Positions 41,114-48,063 of a stretch of DNA of 64,000 nt are shown piece by piece. Numbering within the stretch: the stretch's first letter is position 1; every line of letters begins with the position of its first letter. Source of the DNA: Streptomyces sp. RerS4 (lineage in GTDB: Bacteria > Actinomycetota > Actinomycetes > Streptomycetales > Streptomycetaceae); assembly GCF_023515955.1 (NCBI RefSeq), contig NZ_CP097322.1:5504501-5568500 (forward strand), in the 5' to 3' direction. The notes beneath the pieces are model-generated. The model was not told the origin of the DNA and did no database searches. It worked only from the letters and a program-made list of their open reading frames with translations. The translations under genes and the position numbers were made by a program.

Positions 41114-41829
41114 CCGCGCCCACCCTCGCCCCGCCCACCCTCGCCCCGCCCACCCCCGCCCCGCCGGCGCCCGCCGGTGCGTCCGACCACGCCGTCCACG
41201 ACGCGCTGACCCTGCGCACCCTGGAGGAGTCCCTGCGCTCCGTCCTCGACCAGGAGCACCGCGTCCGGCTCACCGAGGCCGTCGCCGCCGTGATCGCCGA
41301 CGGGCCCGCCGCCCTGGACCGCCGCTTCCCCGCCGCCGGACGTGAGTACGGCCGCGGCCCCCTGCCCGGCTGGGCCGACTGGTCCGTCGAGGACGCCGTA
41401 CGCACCGTCCTGCTGCTCGCCCTGAGCCGCCGGCCGGGCGGGTCCGGCGAGGCCCTCGCCCGCGAGGCGGCCGACCGCTACGCGCACGGCGACGCCGCCG
41501 AGCGTCGGGGCGTCCTGCGCGCCCTGCCGTTCCTGCCGATCGGCGACCGCGCCACGCACCTGACCGACGACGCCGTACGCACCAACGACAACCGGCTCAT
41601 CGCCGCCGCCCTGGGCCCCTACGCGGGCGCCCACCTCGACCAGTACCGCTGGCGCCAGGCCGTCCTCAAATGCCTGTTCACCGGCATCCCGCTGGCGAAG
41701 GTGGCCGCGCTGCACGAGCGCAAGGACGCCGAACTGGCCCGCATGGCCCACGGGTTCGCGGCCGAACGGCGGGCCGCCGACCGCGCCGTCCCGGCCGACC
41801 TGTGGGCCGTAGCCGGCCTCGACCACTGA
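41110..41829 (+). CDS. eboA: EboA-domain protein
   Basis: A 239-residue soluble helical protein. The C-terminal part matches EboA: TDDAVRTNDNRLIAAALGPYAGAHL, then WRQAVLKCLFTGIPLAKVAAL and an Arg/Glu-rich ending. Function is unknown; EboA is a constant member of ebo operons. The N-terminus carries a short repeat of TLAPP/TPAPP encoded by tandem 15-base units. The ATG overlaps the preceding stop, and eboB follows after 31 bases. Confidence 0.85.
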   Translation: MTAPTLAPPTLAPPTPAPPAPAGASDHAVHDALTLRTLEESLRSVLDQEHRVRLTEAVAAVIADGPAALDRRFPAAGREYGRGPLPGWADWSVEDAVRTVLLLALSRRPGGSGEALAREAADRYAHGDAAERRGVLRALPFLPIGDRATHLTDDAVRTNDNRLIAAALGPYAGAHLDQYRWRQAVLKCLFTGIPLAKVAALHERKDAELARMAHGFAAERRAADRAVPADLWAVAGLDH

Positions 41830-41860
41830 CGTCACCACCACCCCCGACCGGAGCCCGACC

Positions 41861-42718
41861 ATGCGCATCTTCGACCCGCACATCCACATGACGTCCCGCA
41901 CCACGGACGACTACCGAGCGATGCACGCCGCCGGCGTCCGCGCGCTGGTCGAGCCCGCGTTCTGGCTGGGCCAGCCGCGCACCTCCCCCTCCAGCTTCAC
42001 CGACTACTTCGACGCGCTCCTCGGCTGGGAGCCCTACCGCGCCGCCCAGTTCGGCATCCGCCACCACTGCACCATCGGCCTCAACCCGAAGGAGGCGAAC
42101 GACCCGCGCTGCACGCCCGTCCTGGACCAGCTGCCCCGCTACCTCGCCAAGGACGGCGTCGTCGCGGTCGGCGAGATCGGCTACGACACGGTCACCGACG
42201 CCGAGGAGCACGCCTTCGCCGTCCAGCTCGACCTCGCCGTCGAGTTCGGCCTGCCCGCCCTCGTGCACACCCCGCACCGGGACAAGGCCGGCGGCACCAG
42301 CCGCTCCCTGGCCGTCGTCCGCGCCTCGGGCATCGACCCGGGCTTCGTCGTCCTCGACCACCTCAACGAGGTCACCGTCCGCGAGGTCCACGACTCCGGC
42401 TGCTGGATGGGCTTCTCCATCTACCCCGACACGAAGATGACCCCCGAGCGGATGGTCGCCATCCTCAAGGAACACGGCACCGAGCGGATCCTCGTCAACT
42501 CCGCCGCCGACTGGGGCCACAGCGACCCGCTGCTCACCCGCGCCACCGGCGAGGCCATGCTCGCCGCCGGCTTCGACGAGGACGACGTGGACCGCGTGCT
42601 GTGGCGCAACCCCGTCACCTTCTACGCGCAGTCCGGCCGGCTCGAACTGGACGGATACACAGATGTACAGGCCGCGGGGCTGTACGCCGGCAACTCGATC
42701 GCCCGCGGCGGAAACTGA
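41861..42718 (+). CDS. eboB: EboB, TatD-family metal-dependent hydrolase
   Basis: A 285-residue amidohydrolase-fold protein. The N-terminal metal motif reads FDPHIHMTSRT, GEIGYD is the bridging Glu region, LVHTPHRDKAGGT and VLDHLNE supply histidines, and VNSAADWGHSDPLL the final Asp. This is the TatD-like hydrolase recurring in ebo operons, predicted to hydrolyse a phosphoester or amide. The substrate is unknown. It has a good ribosome site and stands 21 bases before eboE. Confidence 0.88.
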   Translation: MRIFDPHIHMTSRTTDDYRAMHAAGVRALVEPAFWLGQPRTSPSSFTDYFDALLGWEPYRAAQFGIRHHCTIGLNPKEANDPRCTPVLDQLPRYLAKDGVVAVGEIGYDTVTDAEEHAFAVQLDLAVEFGLPALVHTPHRDKAGGTSRSLAVVRASGIDPGFVVLDHLNEVTVREVHDSGCWMGFSIYPDTKMTPERMVAILKEHGTERILVNSAADWGHSDPLLTRATGEAMLAAGFDEDDVDRVLWRNPVTFYAQSGRLELDGYTDVQAAGLYAGNSIARGGN

Positions 42719-42739
42719 TCAGGAAAGAGGAACCGCCTG

Positions 42740-43975
42740 ATGCGCTTCCGCCACCCCGACGGCACCGCCGTCCACCTCTCCTACTGCACCAACGTGCACC
42801 CCGCCGAGACCCTCGACGGGATCACCGCCCAACTCTCCACGTACGCCGAGCCGGTCCGCCGGGCCACCGGCGCCGAGGTCATCGGCCTCGGCCTGTGGCT
42901 GCCGGTGGACGCCGCGTCCGCCCTCGCCGCCGACCCGGACGCCGTCGCCCGACTGCGGCGCGAGCTGACCGTCCGCGGCCTGGAGACGGTCACCCTCAAC
43001 GGGTTCCCGTACAAGGGCTTCCACGCCCCCGTCGTCAAGCGGGCCGTGTACTACCCGGACTGGTCGGAGCCCGCGCGCCTGGACTACACGCTGAACCTGG
43101 CCCGGGTCCTCGCGGGGCTGCTGCCCGACGACGCCGAACGCGGCTCCGTCTCGACCCTGCCGCTGGCCTGGCGCACCGCCTGGTCGCGGACCCAGGCCGC
43201 CGCCGCGATGCGTCAGCTCGACGCGCTGGCCGTGGGCCTGCGCCGCGTCGAGGCGGAGACGGGCCGCGTGATCCGGGTCGCCGTCGAACCCGAGCCGGGC
43301 TGCGTCGCCGAGAGCACCGCGCAGGCGATCGAGGCGCTGAAGAACGTCGACCACGACCGCATCGGCCTGTGCCTCGACACCTGCCACCTCGCGGTCGCCC
43401 ACGAGCGGCCCGAGACCGCCGTCGCCCAGCTGCTCACCGCCGGACTCCAGATCGTCAAGCTCCAGGCGTCCAGCGCCCTGGAGGCCGCCGACCCGACCGA
43501 CCCCGGCGTACGGGAGGCGCTGTCGGCCTTCGCCGAGCCGCGCTTCCTGCACCAGACGCGGGAGGCCGCGCCCGACGGCGGCGAACTGCTCGGCTCCGAC
43601 GACCTGGGACCGGCCCTCGCCGGCGCCCTGCCCGGCGAGGCGCCCTGGCGGATCCACTACCACGTACCGCTGCACGAGGAGCCGGCTCCGCCGCTCGCCT
43701 CCACCTCGCCGGTGCTGCGCGACGCCCTGCGGACGCTGTTCGGCGGGTCCCACGCCGTCACCGACCACGTCGAGGTCGAGACGTACACCTGGTCGGTGCT
43801 GCCCGAGGACGAGCGACCGGTCGGCGAGGCCGGTCTGGCGCGCGGCATCGCCGCCGAACTCCGCTGGACGGCGCGGGAGCTGTCCGCGCTCGGCCTGACC
43901 CACACCACCGGTCGGACCCACACCACCGGTCCGCCCCACACCGCCCCCGCCGCGCGGAAGGAGCCCGGCTCGTGA
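42740..43975 (+). CDS. eboE: EboE, TIM-barrel metabolite traffic protein
   Basis: A 411-residue TIM-barrel protein opening with VHLSYCTNVHPAETLDGI, the EboE hallmark, followed by NGFPYKGFH, VAVEPEPGCVAES, IGLCLDTCHLAV and HYHVPLHE, which carry the probable metal ligands. EboE is related to sugar isomerases; in Nostoc the ebo cluster is needed to move the scytonemin monomer to the periplasm, though the chemistry of each protein is unsettled. The C-terminal linker has an imperfect repeat of HTTGRT/HTTGPP. The stop overlaps eboF by 4 bases. Confidence 0.9.
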   Translation: MRFRHPDGTAVHLSYCTNVHPAETLDGITAQLSTYAEPVRRATGAEVIGLGLWLPVDAASALAADPDAVARLRRELTVRGLETVTLNGFPYKGFHAPVVKRAVYYPDWSEPARLDYTLNLARVLAGLLPDDAERGSVSTLPLAWRTAWSRTQAAAAMRQLDALAVGLRRVEAETGRVIRVAVEPEPGCVAESTAQAIEALKNVDHDRIGLCLDTCHLAVAHERPETAVAQLLTAGLQIVKLQASSALEAADPTDPGVREALSAFAEPRFLHQTREAAPDGGELLGSDDLGPALAGALPGEAPWRIHYHVPLHEEPAPPLASTSPVLRDALRTLFGGSHAVTDHVEVETYTWSVLPEDERPVGEAGLARGIAAELRWTARELSALGLTHTTGRTHTTGPPHTAPAARKEPGS

Positions 43976-45369
43976 CCACCTCCGATCGACCCGCCGCCCG
44001 GCGGAAGACGGCCGTCCTGTGCACCGTCGGCCTCACCCCGCGCCTGCTGCCCCACATGCCGAACCTGCGGGCCATCGGCGAACAGGGCTTCGCCGCCCCG
44101 CTCGACACCGTCTTCCCCGCCGTCACCGCCACCGTGCAGGCCACGCTCACCACCGGCACCCTGCCGCGCGAGCACGGCGCGGTCGGCAACGGCTGGTACT
44201 TCCGCGACCACGGCGAAGTCATGATGTGGCGCCAGCACAACGCCCTGGTCGGCGGCGAGAAGGTCTGGCACGCCGCCCGGCGCCGGGACCCGGACCACAC
44301 CACCGCCTACCTGTGCTGGTGGTGGGCGATGGGCGCCGACGTCGACACCGTCCTGACTCCCCGGCCCGTCTACCACTACGACGGCCGCAAGGCCCCGGAC
44401 TGCTACACCGTCCCGGCCGGCCTGCGCGACGAACTCACCGCCGCGCAAGGTGAGTTCCCGCTGTTCAACTACTGGGGGCCGACGGCCTCGCTGACCTCCA
44501 CCCGGTGGATCGCCGGCGCCGCCCGGCACGTCGCGGACACCCGCGACCCCGACCTGTCCTTCATCTACGTCCCCCACCTCGACTACGACCTCCAGCGGTT
44601 CGGCCCCGACAGCCCCGAGGCCGTCCGCGCCGCCCGCGAGGCGGACGCCGCCCTCGGACCCCTCCTGGACGACCTGCGCGCCCGCGGCACCACCGTCGTC
44701 GCCCTCAGCGAGTACGGCATCTCCCCGGTCAGCCGACCCGTGGACATCAACCGCGCGCTGCGCCGCGAGGGCCTGCTGTCGGTGTACAGCCAGCGCGGCA
44801 TGGAGTACCTCGACCCGTACACCTCCCGGGCCTTCGCCGTCGCCGACCACCAGGCCGCCCACGTCTACGTGGCCGACCCGATCGACATCCCGCGCGTCCG
44901 GGACGTCCTGAAGTCCCTGGACGGGGTCGACGAGGTCTGGGACCGCAGCCGGCAGGCCGACTACGGCATCGACCACCCGAACGCGGGCGAACTGGTCGCC
45001 GTGGCGGAGCCGGACGCCTGGTTCACCTACTACTACTGGCTCGACGACGCACGCGCCCCCGACTTCGCGCGGGGCGTCGAGATCCACCGCAAGCCCGGCT
45101 ACGACCCGGCCGAGCTGTTCTTCGACCCCGCCGACCCGGCGGCCAAGGCGAAGGCCGTCCTCGCGGTGATGAAGAAGAAGGCGGGGCTGCGCGCACCGCT
45201 CCAGGTGGTGCCGCTCGACCCGAGCTGCGTGCGCGGCAGCCACGGGCGCCTGCCCGAGGACGACCGGGACGGGCCGATGCTGCTCTGCTCGGACCCGACC
45301 CAGGAGCGGGCCCGCTACCACGCCACCGAGGTCAAGGACCTGCTCCTGCGCCTCGGCGGACTGACCTGA
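43972..45369 (+). CDS. eboF: EboF-type alkaline phosphatase superfamily protein (nucleotide pyrophosphatase-like)
   Basis: A 465-residue protein of the nucleotide pyrophosphatase/phosphodiesterase fold. The likely nucleophile threonine is in VFPAVTATVQATLTTG; further metal ligands are in YVPHLDYDLQRFG and VALSEYGIS; DHQAAHVYV and the His in GIDHPNAGELV complete the set. No signal peptide is present, so action is cytoplasmic. It is the last of the contiguous ebo genes. Its final codons overlap a 16-base tandem duplication. Confidence 0.88.
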   Translation: MTTSDRPAARRKTAVLCTVGLTPRLLPHMPNLRAIGEQGFAAPLDTVFPAVTATVQATLTTGTLPREHGAVGNGWYFRDHGEVMMWRQHNALVGGEKVWHAARRRDPDHTTAYLCWWWAMGADVDTVLTPRPVYHYDGRKAPDCYTVPAGLRDELTAAQGEFPLFNYWGPTASLTSTRWIAGAARHVADTRDPDLSFIYVPHLDYDLQRFGPDSPEAVRAAREADAALGPLLDDLRARGTTVVALSEYGISPVSRPVDINRALRREGLLSVYSQRGMEYLDPYTSRAFAVADHQAAHVYVADPIDIPRVRDVLKSLDGVDEVWDRSRQADYGIDHPNAGELVAVAEPDAWFTYYYWLDDARAPDFARGVEIHRKPGYDPAELFFDPADPAAKAKAVLAVMKKKAGLRAPLQVVPLDPSCVRGSHGRLPEDDRDGPMLLCSDPTQERARYHATEVKDLLLRLGGLT

Positions 45370-45395
45370 CCGACACGAAACCTGACCGACACGAA
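45364..45395 (+). repeat. exact 16-base tandem duplication
   Basis: ACCTGACCGACACGAA occurs twice head to tail (45364-45379 and 45380-45395), spanning the eboF stop codon and the leader of the phosphopantetheinyl transferase gene. It looks like a recent slippage event; the downstream ribosome site GGGGAGAGGAGG is unaffected. Confidence 0.85.
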
Positions 45396-45412
45396 GGGGA
45401 GAGGAGGATCCG

Positions 45413-46234
45413 ATGACCAGCCAGACCCTGGCCGCCGCCCGCGGCCCCATCGATCACACGAACCACACCGGTGCGCTGCCCGTGCCCGAATCGGCCGCCC
45501 GGGAGGCCGCGCGACTGAAGGCCACGGGTGAGGCACACGTCTGGTGGTGGCCGTTCGAAGACCACGTGGACCAGGCCGACTTCGACCTGCTCGACGAGGT
45601 CGAGCAGGTCCGCGCCCGCCGCTACCGCCACGAACGGGACGCCGCCGCGTTCACCCGCACCCGGGCCGGCGCCCGCCGCGCCATCGGGGAGATGCTGGGC
45701 GTGGACGCCCGTACGGTCGCCCTCGGCCGGCGCGTCTGCCCCGGCTGCGGCGACCTGGAGCACGGCCCGCCGGCCGTGGCGAGCCCCGCCGTAGGGCTCG
45801 CGCTGAGCCTGACCCGTACCAGCGGTTGCGGGGTGCTCGCCCTGCACGCGGGTGACTGGATCGGCGTCGACGTCGAGGCGCTGCGCCCCGTCGAGTCCGG
45901 CTCGTTGGCCAGTGTGGTGCTCGCGCCGGCCGAGCACGCCTACATCCTGTCGCTGCCGGCGGGCCCCGAGCGGACCGCTGCGTTCCACCGCGTGTGGACC
46001 CGTAAGGAGGCGGTCCTCAAGGGCGTCGGGCTGGGCCTGCTCGGCATCGACCTCAACGCCCTTGACGTGCGGCCCGGCACCCCCGGACCGCTCGTGGTGG
46101 ACCACGGCTACCGGGGCGAGGTCAGCAGCTGGCAGGTCGACGACCTCGACCTCGACGGGAACTGGTCGGCCTCCCTGGCCCGGCCGATCGACGGCTCCCC
46201 GCTCGGCCCGATCGTGCGCCACCGTCCCGCCTAG
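45413..46234 (+). CDS. 4'-phosphopantetheinyl transferase (first copy)
   Basis: Sfp-type transferase of 273 residues that loads phosphopantetheine from CoA onto carrier proteins. Core motifs: CPGCGDLEHGPP, LSLTRTSG, the Mg-binding IGVDVEAL and the helix FHRVWTRKEAVLKGVG. ATG 45413 has GAGGAGG 6 bases before it. It lies at the end of the Tat-ebo operon and probably activates the ACP and the NRPS carrier domains. A second, similar copy is at 51.95 kb. A 30-residue N-terminal leader is not part of the family fold. Confidence 0.93.
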   Translation: MTSQTLAAARGPIDHTNHTGALPVPESAAREAARLKATGEAHVWWWPFEDHVDQADFDLLDEVEQVRARRYRHERDAAAFTRTRAGARRAIGEMLGVDARTVALGRRVCPGCGDLEHGPPAVASPAVGLALSLTRTSGCGVLALHAGDWIGVDVEALRPVESGSLASVVLAPAEHAYILSLPAGPERTAAFHRVWTRKEAVLKGVGLGLLGIDLNALDVRPGTPGPLVVDHGYRGEVSSWQVDDLDLDGNWSASLARPIDGSPLGPIVRHRPA

Positions 46235-46354
46235 CCGTCCCGAGCAACCGGACCTCCGGTTCACGATCCGCCCGGCCCGGACCTCCTCCCCGTGGGGCCC
46301 GGGTCGGGCCGGCCCCCTTCCCGCACGGCGAACCGACCCCTCACGGAGTTCCCG

Positions 46355-47086
46355 ATGGCCCAGCCCGCCACCTCCACCGCCGACCCGGCCACCGCCCCCT
46401 CCGCCACCGCCCCCTCCGCCATCGCCCCCTCCGCCACCGCCCCGGACCGGGCCGTCCCCGCCCCCGTCCGGCAGGGCCCGCCGCACACCCCCGCCCCCGG
46501 GGTGCGCGCCGTGAGCGCCGGGCTGCTCCTCGTCGCCCTGCTGCTGTCCGCGGGCGCCCTCGTCGGCGGCGCCGTCCAGGAGTTCCTGGACCGGATGGCC
46601 GGGGTCTTCGCGCTGGTCGCGCTGTCCCTCTCCGTGATGCTGGGCCTCGCCACCGTCTTCCGTGACGTGCTCGCCCCCGGCCTGCGGCAGTCGGCCCAGC
46701 TCCTGCACCGGGCGGCCGGCCTGGTCGGCGTCGGCTTCCTGCTCGTCCACATCGGCGTCAAGGTCGCGGGCGAGCGGATCGCCGCGACCGACGCCCTCCT
46801 CGGCACAGGCGACCTCCTGGTCGACCTCGGCACCCTCGCCGCGCAGCTGTTCGTCCTCGCGCTCGTCACCGGGCTGTGGCGCGGCGTCTTCGCCACCCGC
46901 CGCTGGATCCGCCCCTTCCGCATCCTCCACGGCCTCGCCTACGTCGCCTGGCTCGCCGCTCTCGTCCACGGACTCGGCGCCGGCCGCACCCCCGCCCTGT
47001 GGGTCACCGTCTCCTACGGCCTCTGCGTCGCGGCCACCGCCGCGGCCCTCGCCCACCGCTGGACCCGGGGGCGCCGTGGCCGCTGA
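46355..47086 (+). CDS. ferric-reductase/cytochrome b561-like membrane protein
   Basis: A 243-residue protein. About 45 Ala/Pro-rich residues, encoded by tandem 15-base repeats, precede five predicted helices (about 50-75, 82-102, 117-135, 155-175, 190-208) and a sixth near 214-233. Two helices each carry a histidine pair at the spacing that can bind two b-haems across a membrane: His118/His132 and His192/His205. This is the pattern of ferric-reductase-like and b561 proteins, which pass electrons through the membrane. I see no cytoplasmic flavin or NADPH domain. ATG 46355 has GGAG 8 bases upstream. Directly after the Tat-ebo-PPTase genes, it could supply or remove electrons for an extracytoplasmic step. 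Confidence 0.7.
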   Translation: MAQPATSTADPATAPSATAPSAIAPSATAPDRAVPAPVRQGPPHTPAPGVRAVSAGLLLVALLLSAGALVGGAVQEFLDRMAGVFALVALSLSVMLGLATVFRDVLAPGLRQSAQLLHRAAGLVGVGFLLVHIGVKVAGERIAATDALLGTGDLLVDLGTLAAQLFVLALVTGLWRGVFATRRWIRPFRILHGLAYVAWLAALVHGLGAGRTPALWVTVSYGLCVAATAAALAHRWTRGRRGR

Positions 47087-47168
47087 GGGCTCCGAACCAC
47101 CCCCGCGTAGACGGTATTCGGCCGGAGGCACCCCGCCCCCGGCCGAAACGCGTACCTCCGGGCCTTCC

Positions 47169-47201
47169 CGGTAGAGGCAATATAGATCCGCGATCCAGGA
47201 T
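47169..47201 (+). promoter_or_regulatory. SARP-type operator and promoter for the ABC exporter
   Basis: Heptamers CGGTAGA (47169-47175) and ATATAGA (47180-47186), 11 bases apart, are followed after 9 bases by CAGGAT (47196-47201). The first heptamer is the least typical of the set. Confidence 0.5.
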
Positions 47202-47283
47202 CGGTGGCGTTGCATCCGCCACCCGTTGCGGATGGGGCTGCTGACGTTCCCCCCTCAAAAGGCATTGGAAGGACTGGTCGCGC

Positions 47284-48063
47284 ATGAGGACCGAGACGAA
47301 CACCCTCCGCGGGCGCAGCGCCGCCGGATCTCCCGGATTCGCGCTGCGCCTGGACGGCGTCGTGAAGGAGTACGGAAAGACCGGCAGGGGCGTGCGCGCG
47401 CTCGACGGAGTCTCGGTGGGCATCGAGCGCGGCTCGTTCACGGCCGTCATGGGACCCTCCGGTTCCGGCAAGTCCACCTTCCTGCACTGCGCGGCCGGCC
47501 TCGACAAGCCGTCCAGCGGCAAGGCCTTCATCGGCGACACCGAGCTGGGGGCAATGAACGAGACGCAGCTGACCAAGCTGCGCCGCGAGCGCATCGGCTT
47601 CGTCTTCCAGGCCTTCAACCTCATCCCGGCGCTGTCGGTACGACAGAACGTCGAGCTGCCGCTGCGCCTGGCCGGCGAACGCCTCGACTCCGCCTGGCTG
47701 GAGGAGATCCTCACGCGCGTGGGCCTCGGCGGCCGTGCCACGCACCGGCCCGCCGAACTCTCCGGTGGCCAGCAGCAGCGCGTCGCGATCGCCCGCGCGC
47801 TGATCACCCGCCCCGACGTCATCTTCGGTGACGAGCCCACCGGCGCCCTCGACACCGTGACCGCCAAGGAGATCCTCTCCCTGCTGCGTTCCTGCGTCGA
47901 CGAGACCGGCCAGACCGTGGTCATGGTCACCCACGACCCGGTCGCCGCCTCCTACGCCGACACCGTCCTCTTCCTCGCCGACGGTCGGATCGCCGACCGC
48001 ATGCAGGCGCCCACCGCCGACCGCGTCGCCGACCGCATGACCCACCTGGGAGCGTGGGCCTGA
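47284..48063 (+). CDS. ABC transporter ATP-binding protein, LolD/MacB type
   Basis: A 259-residue ATPase. Walker A is GPSGSGKST, the signature LSGGQQQRVAIARAL, Walker B DVIFGDEPTGALD and the switch MVTHDP. It pairs with the FtsX/MacB-type permease whose ATG overlaps its stop (TGATG). This class exports peptides or lipids, or gives resistance to membrane-active peptides, rather than importing nutrients. Behind a SARP-type promoter, it is probably coregulated with production. Confidence 0.95.
   Translation: MRTETNTLRGRSAAGSPGFALRLDGVVKEYGKTGRGVRALDGVSVGIERGSFTAVMGPSGSGKSTFLHCAAGLDKPSSGKAFIGDTELGAMNETQLTKLRRERIGFVFQAFNLIPALSVRQNVELPLRLAGERLDSAWLEEILTRVGLGGRATHRPAELSGGQQQRVAIARALITRPDVIFGDEPTGALDTVTAKEILSLLRSCVDETGQTVVMVTHDPVAASYADTVLFLADGRIADRMQAPTADRVADRMTHLGAWA

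Noticed and set aside
41110..41180. Tandem repeats (41.1, 45.36, 46.38, 52.75 kb) as CRISPR or integration sites
   Set aside because: Units are 15-18 bases without spacers; most lie in Pro/Ala-rich coding leaders or short spacers and look like replication slippage.
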